This document shows positions 55,973 through 64,000 of a stretch of DNA of 64,000 bases, one piece after another. A program made the translations under genes and the position numbers. How positions within the stretch are numbered: the first letter of the stretch is position 1; each line of letters opens with the position of its first letter. The notes under the pieces are model-generated. The model was given only the letters and a program-made list of their open reading frames with translations. It searched no databases and was not told the origin of the DNA. Origin of the DNA: Nereocystis luetkeana (Eukaryota; Sar; Phaeophyceae; Laminariales; Laminariaceae). The stretch is from contig JARUPZ010000014.1 of the NCBI GenBank assembly GCA_031213475.1, positions 8,445,491 through 8,509,490 of the forward strand, given 5' to 3'.

Positions 55973-56129
55973 CTGTACGGCAATAGCCACGACGGGTTCT
56001 TTATCGTGCCCAAGGCGATGCATGTCATACCCGAATGCCGCCGCAAGGTGGAGTGGGGTTTCCCCCCTGTCGTTTTCGGTGCAAAGGAGCCCGTGACGCC
56101 TGTCCAGATCAAGGAACTCCATCGGCCAC
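55973..56129 (-). CDS. Exon E5: ankyrin repeat
   Basis: 157 nt between acceptor CGACCTTAG| and donor CCGTACAG|GTACGC; one base completes the codon from E4, then 52 codons end in phase 0. Ankyrin signature: GLLCTENDRGETPLHLAAAFGY. An upstream EFLDLDRRHG and downstream KEPVVAIAVQ complete the repeat. Confidence 0.65.
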
Positions 56130-56689
56130 CTAAGGTCGACAGAACAGAGTAGCCGTGGTTTGAGGTCGAGTTCATCTTGACTCCGTCGAGCTTTTTTTCT
56201 TTGATTCAAGGTTCAGGTGGTTTGAGTTTTGTTTGGTTAGCTATCACCCGTCTACCACGCAAGGTAAGACACCCACCCTCTGGGACGGATTTCAGACCCG
56301 GTCTCCTCCAAAACTTTGGGGGGCACACCCAACCAAAACGGTGGCTTTAGAACTATTTTGTCGAATAGGTTGCATGGCATAGACGCCTCGCTCGTCGTAC
56401 TCAGTACGCCCTCCCCGTTGTCAATAAACCCAACTTCGAAAAACCGTCCGAGGGGGTGTGCTATATTATCCCCCTAGTGTGATAGGGTCATACGTATGCT
56501 TTTTTCAATGTATTGTGTTGTTTTGGTATGTTTGGTTTCAGATGTTGTTCGTTTCTAAGTTTTGTGTGTCTTTGAGGTTCATGAGGCCCGCCCACGCGTC
56601 ATAGCTCCATCGGCCACCTATCCCCTACAGTACTCCACCCCCCGGATCCCTTGCCCCCCCTGAATACAACAAAAGCCGGAACCATCTGA

Positions 56690-56713
56690 ACTCCGGGGGG
56701 GGGGGGGGGGGGG
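56690..56713 (+). repeat. Poly-G tract next to a partial exon duplicate
   Basis: More than 20 consecutive G. Lies just beyond the donor of the partial E4 duplicate, as another G-rich tract does beyond the donor of E4. Confidence 0.9.
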
Positions 56714-56739
56714 GTTGCTCCGCGTCATGTTGCACTCAC

Positions 56740-56790
56740 CCCAACTTCTCGTTCCTCAAGTTGTCGTATCAGCACAGTGAGAGGCACCAT
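56740..56790 (-). pseudogene. Partial duplicate of exon E4
   Basis: GGTGCCTCTCACTGTGCTGAT...CTTGAGGAACGAGAAGTTGG|GTGAGT parallels the end of E4 (GGTGCCCCTGAGGGTACTGGT...CTTCAGGAACGAGAAGCGAGA|GTGAGT), including the donor. The 5' half is replaced by CCTCCACC-type simple sequence, and no acceptor remains. It is a relic exon in the E4-E5 intron. Confidence 0.55.
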
Positions 56791-56917
56791 CCCCCTCCAC
56801 CCCTCCACCCCTCTACCACCGTCCACCCCACCCCTCCCACCCCCGCGGCCTCCACCCCCCCCTATATGCCACAATGCCGATAACTACTGAATTCGGGGGC
56901 GGGGGGGGGGGGGGGGG

Positions 56918-57262
56918 TACTGGATAGGAGATGTGTACTCGATCGCATGCATGGCCGTAGTCGTATGACCATAGACCCTCGCATCCCTGCAATGCCAAGA
57001 CGGAGCATGTCGGATTTTCACTGACCATGCAGACATTGCTTGCACTAAGCGCAAAGCCCCGTGAGGTGTCTGGCGAGTTGATAAAGGGTGAGCGGCATAC
57101 TACTAAGAATCGCTTGTGAGGCGGACTTGCATATGGATGACAGCTTCAATGAGTTAATCTAATTACCGGCGTAGGCTTTTCCAGAGACAGCAATGGGAGT
57201 ACTATGTAACTGCCTCTTTGGTGCCTTGCCATAAACACCACCAGGTACGTGGTACGATAATT
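56918..57262 (-). mobile_element. SINE-like family S, second copy
   Basis: Colinear with 53443-53762: GGCCGTAGTCGTATGACCA.AGACCCTCGCATCCCT, then TGTCGGATTTTCAC, CGCTTGTGAGGCGGA and CAGCAATGGG. It abuts a 17-G run. Its outer end has an extra TACTGGATAGGAGATG before TGTACTCG. A short AATTC occurs at both flanks, a weak duplication. Confidence 0.65.
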
Positions 57263-57555
57263 CCCACTCGAGCGGAACAAAGGTTGTTTACCTCGCACAA
57301 ACGATCTAACTCGACAACCAGCTGTGACCGACCGCCGAAATAAAAAAATAAAAAAGCGGTACCCTGGTTGTCTAGCTCAAGTAGTGAGCGGCATGTTTCA
57401 CGATGTCCTTGCCAACCGACGCCAACCCAACCTATACATATACATAATAGGAGGGGGTGGGGGGGTGTACTCGATAGGAGAGATGTACTCGGGGGGAGGG
57501 GGAGGGGGGATGTACTCGGGGGAGAGGGGGTTTGCATTGTGTTGGAAGAACTCAC

Positions 57556-57659
57556 TCTCGCTTCTCGTTCCTGAAGTCGTAGAACCGGACCAGTACCCTC
57601 AGGGGCACCATCCACCGCTGCAGCTCCAGCTCGTCGCCCGCACGGAAGTAGAGGCGACC
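57556..57659 (-). CDS. Exon E4: end of the PH domain
   Basis: 104 nt between acceptor GCGGTAG| and donor CGAGA|GTGAGT, entering in phase 0 and leaving after two bases, which E5 completes. The peptide GRLYFRAGDELELQRWMVPL is the last strand and C-terminal helix of a pleckstrin-homology domain, with the invariant tryptophan; VLVRFYDFRNEKR follows. A partial duplicate of this exon lies at 56740-56790. Confidence 0.65.
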
Positions 57660-57769
57660 CTACCGCATGCCACAGGGACAAGAAAGCAAGACGTGAATAC
57701 ACTACGCGAAAAGAGCCGAAGGTTGAAGACCGAAGATCGGAGGTTGAGAATAAAAAAACGGCAAATCGA

Positions 57770-57970
57770 ACGTGAAAACCACAAACAGAAGATCGACAAG
57801 CGTGAAAATTGACATTCGTGCGTGGTTGGTTCGTCAATCGAGAATCAAGATCGTGGATTGAAAGTCGGGAATCGTGAGTTTGTGAATCGAGAAACCGAGA
57901 ATCATGAATCGTGAAGCGTGAATCGCCAACAGTTCATCGTTCGCCAACATCGTGAATCGTGCATCCGCAA
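57770..57970 (+). repeat. Degenerate GAATCGTGA repeats
   Basis: GAATCGTGA, GAATCGAGA and GAATCATGAATCGTGAAGCG recur; decayed short tandem repeat within the E3-E4 intron. Confidence 0.65.
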
Positions 57971-58383
57971 GTCGTCAACCACTCGTCACTTTTATACCAG
58001 GGTATCACACAATATCACACGAAAGACTGGGCGCTTTCGCACAAGAGCAAGAAAAAAAACATCATGGTATAGTATTTAGACGAAGAAGATGGTCGATGGC
58101 CCCACAGCCAAGTCACGACGCAGACTCTACTCTCACCGCTCCGACGTTCCTTGCCCACTCCTCAATCGAAAATACCGCCACCATTCAATGCGTTGTTACA
58201 CGATAGCAAAACAGCACCGAGCGAGGTCGGGCAAACACCACCAACGCACAGCAGGAAGAACCGCCGAGCGTCAATCGAGGCAGTCCCCTACCTACCGTTG
58301 TCGTTCTCCTACCGCGCCGGAAAAAAACAGTAGTATTAATAGAGCAAACGTTATCCGGGTCAAGTGGGCCCCGTCGTTTTTTT

Positions 58384-58482
58384 CACAGTAAGCCCTGCCG
58401 TCGAGAACATGCCCTTAGACTGGGCCTGCGTAGCGCGGATGGCAAGAACGCGGCGGACGACCCGCGCGAGGTACGGGCACTC
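58384..58482 (-). pseudogene. hAT transposase C-terminal (dimerisation) fragment
   Basis: CPYLARVVRRVLAIRATQAQ then SKGMFSTAGLTVKK follows the hAT dimerisation domain pattern (P-x-L-A...L-x-I-x-A-T-x-A-x-S-E-R-x-F-S-x-A-G). The usual SER reads SKG. The frame continues upstream to about 58690 without other recognised hAT parts, so only the 3' end is present. Confidence 0.55.
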
Positions 58483-58784
58483 CGTGGCACTTGCTGCGCC
58501 AGAAGTTTGAGCGTCGGCGTCGGGTGCGCCAAAGATGACGCCGCCGGCACCGTCGGGAGAGAGAGAGAGATGGGTTGTAACGCCATTTGTGCGTGTGCGC
58601 GAGTGTGGATCTGCCGTCGAGCGCTGCAGTGTCAAAGGGCGTGAAGGTGTCCGCAGCCCGCAGCTAAAAGGGTTGAAAAGCTGCGTCCCGTGCAAAGAAA
58701 CGCCTTCCTGCAGTTAAGGTAACCCAATGAGTCGGAAAGTTGGCACTCTATTTCACGACTGACTATAAGTCCGACTCATAACTA

Positions 58785-58891
58785 TTACGGGGGACCATAG
58801 TTAATAGGGCCTGTAGTATACATAAAAACCTACATATTTAACCATTTCTACTACATCAATATTTGGTCCTATTAACTATGGTCCCCCGTCA
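58785..58891. mobile_element. MITE copy 4
   Basis: 107 bp with the same ends as copies 1-3 and TA on both sides; a few substitutions (GGGCCTGTAG, CCCGTCATA) make it the most diverged copy. Confidence 0.9.
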
Positions 58892-58919
58892 TAGGCGGCG
58901 ACTCAAGTCGTCACGACTC

Positions 58920-59040
58920 AAAGCCCTGACAATCACCATCAACAACACCAACACAAACAAAACCAACACCACCAACATCATCAACACCACCAACACCTCC
59001 ACCACAACCAGCACCATCATCACTACCACCACCACCTCCA
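58920..59040 (+). repeat. AAC/CACC-rich simple sequence
   Basis: CATCAACAACACCAACAC and similar; reads as poly-Thr/Asn. Not a gene. Confidence 0.75.
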
Positions 59041-59313
59041 CGAACTCAGGAACCTATGGCAGGGTTCCGTCCCGCTGCAGCTTCACATGTGACAAAAGTC
59101 GGCTGCGTATAGCTTTCCAAATGAATCAACTAAAAGTACTACAGAATCAACCGCAACAGCTTCTCGCGGTTGCTGTCCTGGGTATCATAAGAGGGCCCGC
59201 AGAAACAAAACAAATGAACAAAAAACGGAGAAGAGGGTGAATACCGGTACTGTGTCAGTACAATCAAATACACCAAACGCCATACAAATCACGACTTACA
59301 GCAGACAATACTA

Positions 59314-59418
59314 TTACGGGGGACCATAGTTAATAGGACCTATGGTGTACATAAAAACCTATATATTTAACCATTTCTACTAACAATATTTGGTCCTATT
59401 AACTATGGCCCCCCGTAA
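59314..59418. mobile_element. MITE copy 5
   Basis: 105 bp, TA on both sides, nearly identical to copy 3. Only 422 bp from copy 4. Confidence 0.95.
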
Positions 59419-59584
59419 TAGGTAGATCCTAAACCTACCGTCGTGATATAAGGTGCGGGATCCTTGTGTATCGTGCAGATCTAACTACAGAAAAAAATGC
59501 CCTAGGTAGATCATCTAGGTCAATGTACTGCCTCCCATCTGTGTTTTCCTTTATTTCTTTCGTTTTTTTCTCTCTTTCATGTAA

Positions 59585-59790
59585 TGCGTGTGGGTGTCGT
59601 GTTTGTTCTATCCAGTACGATGACATGGCACTGTATTGTCTACTCTGCTCAGCGCATAGCTTCGTAGTTTCTCCGGGTCGTGGATTTACTACAGAGCTTG
59701 TCTGTCTAGGATTGAATAATCGGCACGGACACTGGTTGTGCTGGATGTCGACTGGTAGAAAGAACGGTTCCATGGGAAGAACACACACAG
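59585..59790 (+). CDS. Cys-rich repeated ORF (Z family), copy 2
   Basis: Frame with CRVCSIQYDDMALYCLLCSA, then NRHGHWLCWMSTG. Cys pairs at C-x2-C and C-x2-C spacing suggest zinc binding. About 150 bp downstream begins the H-family hairpin repeat, then copy 3, so Z and H repeats travel together here. Function unknown. Confidence 0.4.
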
Positions 59791-59826
59791 TTAGTGGTAT
59801 TGTGTCTGTAGGTCGTTCTATACTGT

Positions 59827-59945
59827 CTGCCACATCCCCCGCGGGGGGGCACGACACGTTTTTAATTTGCACCTTCAATCGTTTCTTGGCTTCTTGGATT
59901 CGCTTCTCGGGTTCCGTTGTTTTCTCTCTCTCATAGAATGTATAT
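59827..59945 (+). repeat. H-family GC-hairpin repeat, copy 3
   Basis: TGTCTGCCACATCCCCCGCGGGGGGGCACGACA, T-rich stretch, then CTCTCTCATAG|AATGTATATGCC. The acceptor-like CATAG precedes the Z copy 3 frame. Confidence 0.6.
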
Positions 59946-60140
59946 GCCGTGCCTGTCGTACCCAGTACGATAACACGGCATTGCAATGCCCACTCTGCGC
60001 GCTGCACAAACATGAAGCATCTCTGTGTCGTAGTTTAGTGGCCACAGAGCTTGTATTTCCCCATCAACAGGATTGAAGAACCAGCACGGGCACTGGCTGC
60101 CCGGCCGGATGTCGACCGGTAGAAAGAGCGGTTCGATGTC
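59937..60140 (+). CDS. Cys-rich repeated ORF (Z family), copy 3
   Basis: CRACRTQYDNTALQCPLCALH is the best-preserved C-x2-C...C-x2-C version; the frame meets a stop near 60074, and the HW-CWMSTG part continues only in another frame, so this copy is probably broken. Confidence 0.35.
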
Positions 60141-60479
60141 AACAACACACAGGCACACGCCGGCAGACCGACGCCATACATTGGGCAGATCACACACATG
60201 CAGAGAAACACCTGCCCCGACAGATCTACAGTAGATGATGCTGACGAAGCGAGAACAGAATGACCTTTCCGAGGTGTATCAACTGCGTGCGCTGGTGGGC
60301 GATGGTACACATCACTTGTTGTAATCGGAAACCAAAAGAAAAAACAAACAAACAAAAACGGGGAGTCTCGGTGGGAGGCCGCGAAGATCCGCTACACTCA
60401 GGCCTCCGGCTTGAGCGCCGACTGCAGTGTTAAAACCGCATTCAATAATAAAGAAAATTGGAAGATTCAACCGGCGCCA

Positions 60480-60595
60480 GGTCGAGTCGGGTCGGGTCGG
60501 GTCGGGTCGAGTCGGGTCGGGTCGAGTCGGGTCGGGTCGGGTCTGATCGGGTCGGGTTGGGTCGGGTCGGGTCGGGTCGGGTCGGGTCAGGAGGT
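60480..60595 (+). repeat. GGGTC pentanucleotide satellite
   Basis: About 23 tandem GGGTC/GAGTC units with few substitutions, in the E3-E4 intron. Confidence 0.95.
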
Positions 60596-60765
60596 TTTCA
60601 AACATGTCCCTGGTCGTGTAGGATCGGCACGGGTTCACCCGACTCGCGAACAGCCAGGATCATAGCATCATAGCCGGCTGTGCCAAGTCAGCAACTCGCT
60701 TGATTTGGTTGTTTCTTGGTGCTATTAACAGACGTAAACCATTTTATTATTTTAATGAGGCTTAC

Positions 60766-60864
60766 CTCGCTATTCCTGCCTTCCATCATGAGAGGCGAAT
60801 GCAGCTCGAACGCAAAGTTGACGTGCTCCGATCTCTTCAATAGGCAGTGCTGCAGCATAATCAC
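60766..60864 (-). CDS. Exon E3: middle of the PH domain
   Basis: 33 codons between acceptor AACAAAAG| (weak pyrimidine tract) and donor AGCGAG|GTAAGC, phase 0-0. VIMLQHCLLKRSEHVNFAFELHSP fits the central PH strands (V/I-x-L-x-x-C then F-x-L/F-E-L). It joins E2 and E4 without a gap relative to the PH fold. Residues here would face phosphoinositide or protein ligands. Confidence 0.6.
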
Positions 60865-61019
60865 CTTTTGTTCCGTGGAAGAGTTTCATTGACAACAGGG
60901 GGAAACATCGCATATTTTTAGCGGTTAGGATCGGCAGCCAGAATGGGAAAAGGAGTGAAGGATGAGTCAAACTGGCAAAGAGGAAAGCGTTGTAATTTTT
61001 AGAGGAAGTAACGGCGGCT

Positions 61020-61265
61020 AGAATGGGAAACGGAACGAGGGAGGAAAGGGAGAGGAGGCGGGAGGGGGGGGAGCGTGGGAGGGATGGAGGGAGGGAGGGA
61101 GAAGCTGAAGGAAGGGGGGGAGGGAGGGAGGGAGGGAGAAGCTGAAGGAAGGGAGAGAGGGAGGGAGGGAGAAGCTGGAGGGAGGAAAAAGCGGGAGGGT
61201 GAAGGAAGGGAGGGAGGGTGGAAGGAAGGGCGGGAGGGAGAGAGGGAGGGAGGGAGAGGGCGGTG
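61020..61265 (+). repeat. GGGA-rich polypurine tract
   Basis: (GGGA)n and GAAGCTGAAGGAAGGG units, almost purely purine; flanking frames on both strands are artefacts. Confidence 0.9.
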
Positions 61266-61833
61266 GCCTAAAAGTAAAGAAGGAACAAACGAGAAAAAAC
61301 ATAAACACCCAAAAAGAAACGAAGCACCGCAAGGAAAGGCCCGCTGGCATCGTGAGGACATCCAAGACACCCACGACATAAAAAGACAGCAAACAAGAAA
61401 AAGCAGAACCGCGCTACTGTTGTGACGGACTACACGCTAGAACAAACAAGACACTTTCGACTCGGGGGATCCGAAGTGCCCTCCTGGGACGATGTTAGGA
61501 TCGTGGTTGAACGAGCTGGAGGCTTTGGGGCGGTTACCGTTGAACGCCAGAAGGTAGAAGAATTGGTGTCGAAGCAAGAAATCCACCGTAGCTTTTCGTC
61601 GCACGTTTACTTCTGGCCTGTCTAAAGTCGACCTGTCCTTTCCGGTGTATTCGCGTTCCCAGGAACGGCGCCAATGTCTTCCAGTGGGTTCAGTTCGAGT
61701 CCGTGTGGTACGCACTCCGGCATCGACACACTTCCTCCCAGACGGTGGCCACACTGCAACACCTCGGTTTGGGCGGATCACCACAAGCTGCTGCACCGTG
61801 TGAATGTTGTGTCGATTAGAGTGAGGGTCCCAC

Positions 61834-61960
61834 CTTAGAGGGTTGTCTGTCTCCTTTCTTCTTGAAGTAGAACAGGGCGGGGCCGGCCTCGAGCGCACCA
61901 CCTTCGGAAGGCGCGAAGTGCTTGAGCTGGCACCATCGCTTCAGCCAGCGGTCCGTCTCT
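61834..61960 (-). CDS. Exon E2: start of the PH domain
   Basis: 127 nt between a good acceptor TTGTTCGTTTCAG| and donor TCTAAG|GTGGGA; one base completes the previous codon, then 42 codons end in phase 0. TDRWLKRWCQLKHF and ALFYFKKKGDRQPS are the classic first strands of a PH domain (W-x-K/R-R-W-C-x-L ... L-x-Y-F-K). The basic residues of this loop commonly bind phosphoinositides. Confidence 0.65.
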
Positions 61961-61964
61961 CTGA

Positions 61965-62190
61965 AACGAACAATCAATCAATCAACCAACCAGGCAATCA
62001 ATTAATTAATCAATCAATTAATCAAATAAAAAACAATCAATCAATCAATCATTCAACCAACCAATCAGGCAAACAATCAAGCAGGAAAGCATTTAAACTG
62101 GTGGGTGTATGAAACTAATACTGCAGTCAACCAACAAATCGAACGATCAACCAATCAACTAATAAGTCAACCAACAGATCAATCACTCTA
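61965..62190 (+). repeat. AATC/AACC tetranucleotide repeats
   Basis: (AATC)n and (CAAC)n runs interrupted by unique bases, directly upstream of the acceptor of E2. Confidence 0.9.
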
Positions 62191-62936
62191 GTAAGCTAAT
62201 CTGTGCCTCTGTAGAAAAAAACGAAGCATTGAATCGACCAATCAATCCACCCCATCGCAACCGCCACAAACACATAACACGTAAAAAAAGGGGACAATCT
62301 CCCGTCCCTCTCCAGCACACCGGGCAATCCCTCGCGAGAAAAGACAAGACCAGACGAAACAACGCAACAAAGCAAGCCACAAGACAAGACAAGACAAGAG
62401 AGCACGGGACGACACAAGACCGACACAAGGCAAAACAAGACAAGACGAAGCAACAAAGAAAACAAAAGAGCACCACCTAAGCCAACCGAAGGCAACACAA
62501 CTCAACACAACCCCAACACAACTTGAACACACCACCAGACGACACCAAACAAGATGAAACAACACAAACCCAAAAAAACCCACACGAGACCACATACCAA
62601 AACACAACAGCAAACACGAAAACAAGAGAGCCAAGCAAAGCCACCAAAGCCCGCAAGACAAAAAAAAAAGAAAAAAAAACTTCCCCATCCCCCACTCCCC
62701 CCTCCCCCGCCATCCCCACCTTCTCTTCTTCAGGAAACCCTCCACGACCGGCCGCCCCCCCGCCCCGGCCTCAGCCCCCTCTTCCCCCCCAAGGGTCGCC
62801 TCCCACCCCCCCTCCCACTTCCCGCCTCCCACCCCCAACCCCATCCCCGCCCCCCTGTGGTCCCTCCCGATACCACCCTGTCTGTTGACCAGGGAAGGGG
62901 TAGCAGCGTCGGAGAGCCGGAGACGTCGGATCATAC
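62191..62936. other. Low-complexity intron-like sequence
   Basis: (ACAAG)n-like stretch 62385-62460, A-rich sequence to 62690, then C-rich sequence to 62875. No gene signal; frames on both strands reflect composition. Confidence 0.5.
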
Positions 62937-63000
62937 CCGCAGCTAGGGAGAAAGCCTCCTTGGACATGCCCAGGGGGAAGGCTTCGGGGGTGGGGGCGGG
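62937..63000 (-). CDS. Tentative exon E1: N-terminal edge of the PH domain
   Basis: Donor TGCGG|GTATGA leaves two bases that E2 completes in frame. The peptide ends HVQGGFLPSC, resembling the G-x-L strand opening a PH domain just before W-x-K-R-W. The acceptor (GCGGGCAG|) is uncertain, and an alternative frame across the same bases (KEAFSLAAGMIRRLRLSD) is also open. Further 5' exons and the start codon would lie upstream, possibly beyond the window. Confidence 0.35.
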
Positions 63001-64000
63001 CTGCCCGCTAGCCGCGGACCGGATCGCCTGCGAGTTGCGAGTTGCGTTTTTATTTTGTTGGTCAGACCGGGGTCAACAGATGAGAGCCTCAAGAACACAA
63101 CCAGGAGGTACGGGCCGCAGGACCACCGGCTGGGACAGGACGAGAAGGCCTTCAACTGATGGAATCCGTCCTTGACTTCAGATGGTCAGTTGAAGGCGGA
63201 GAAGATCACATACAGATGAAAAAAAAAAACAGAAGCCAACCAATCGGAGCACAACGCCAAATGGAACACACTGACATGGTTTCCAGTTTTTTATCACAAA
63301 CCTTGGACAGGTAATCGATTCCCACTTCCATAGCATTCGTAGACACTTCAAGGCAGATGTATTATATTTACCATCTCGTACCCATCTATTAATAGCTCGT
63401 ATTTTTTGCCAGGCGGGACCCGTACAAATGTCCTCAGCACGATCTCAGCACGATCTCATCAGCACCTGCTTCCGGGGTTGGATCTGTAGAGCATATGGCA
63501 TGCACGTCCTGCAACGAACCCTCGCAACGGCAGGCGAGGGACTAGATGATCTGTAGACGATCGCCAGGTGTACTACAGTATGTTCCGAGGTGTGCCACGG
63601 TCGAATCCGACACTATATATACTGGTTGCGAGTGGGTGAGTGGGTGGGTGGGTGCGAGGGTTTTCGTGCGATGGTTGGTTGCTTGGTTCGTTGGTTCGTG
63701 CGATGGTTGGAGGCTTTCAGGGTTCGGAGTGGGTTGCACGGGTCGGAAGGTACGGAGTATTTTCGAGCTCCATTACGCCTCACCAAACAAAAAACTGGCC
63801 CTATACTTCGTGTATAAGAAACCGAAAAAAAAACGTACCCTCGATAGACAATCGATGCCTACGGCATAAGTATCATAAGCACAAAATCAGTTATATCCCA
63901 GTCTCGTCACTCGGGTTATCACATCATGGCCAAAACGTGATATACCCTAACGTAGCTGGTGTGATTTATGTTTTTTTACGAAGGAGGTGTGGTAGTAGAG
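63001..64000. other. No gene assigned
   Basis: 63000-63180 is GC-rich with a minus frame (KDGFHQLKAFSSCPSRW...) that might be a further exon but lacks clear splice sites. 63630-63720 is GGTT/GGTG-rich simple sequence. The rest is unremarkable. Confidence 0.35.

Overview
This window reads as nuclear DNA of a repeat-rich, intron-rich eukaryote. A multicellular alga of the brown-algal (stramenopile) kind is my best guess. The reasons are scattered short exons with GT-AG borders, CAG/CTG microsatellites, Pro/Thr-rich mini-exons beside a secreted-type domain, and three retrotransposon classes (tyrosine-recombinase, Ty1/copia, LINE). No operons, bacterial ribosome-binding sites or organelle genes are visible. 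The taxonomic call is inference.

Layout. 0-8 kb: dispersed repeats, a fold-back element, one candidate exon. 8-12 kb, plus strand: a tandem array of Pro/Thr-rich mini-exons leading to a long terminal exon (10978-11900) with a root-cap/LEA-like domain. 16.3-21.3 kb, minus strand: a decayed tyrosine-recombinase retrotransposon with split direct repeats in the order A1-ORFs-B1-A2-B2. 22-26 kb: degenerate short repeats, a tRNA-like sequence, a 96-bp palindromic MITE and a 57-bp hairpin minisatellite. 27.1-33.8 kb: a young Ty1/copia element (two 262-bp LTRs with one difference) inserted in a CTGT microsatellite. 34.8-38.3 kb: inverted-repeat and tandem-repeat elements.

41.5-63.0 kb, minus strand: I assemble one large split gene from nine GC-richer exons whose splice phases all agree. 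It encodes a pleckstrin-homology (PH) domain, ankyrin repeats, and a C2 domain resembling that of AIDA. Its introns hold two about 4.1-kb LINE copies, truncated LINE and SINE-like copies, a hAT transposase fragment, five copies of a TA-flanked MITE and many poly-G tracts.

Three mobile-DNA observations stand out. Three MITE copies sit inside one LINE copy while the second LINE copy supplies the empty sites. The LINE and a SINE-like family share a 3' end and insert at G-tracts with duplicated targets. The split-direct-repeat retrotransposon is architecturally complete though its genes are broken. All gene models were made by eye from codons, phases and splice motifs; no search or alignment program was run.
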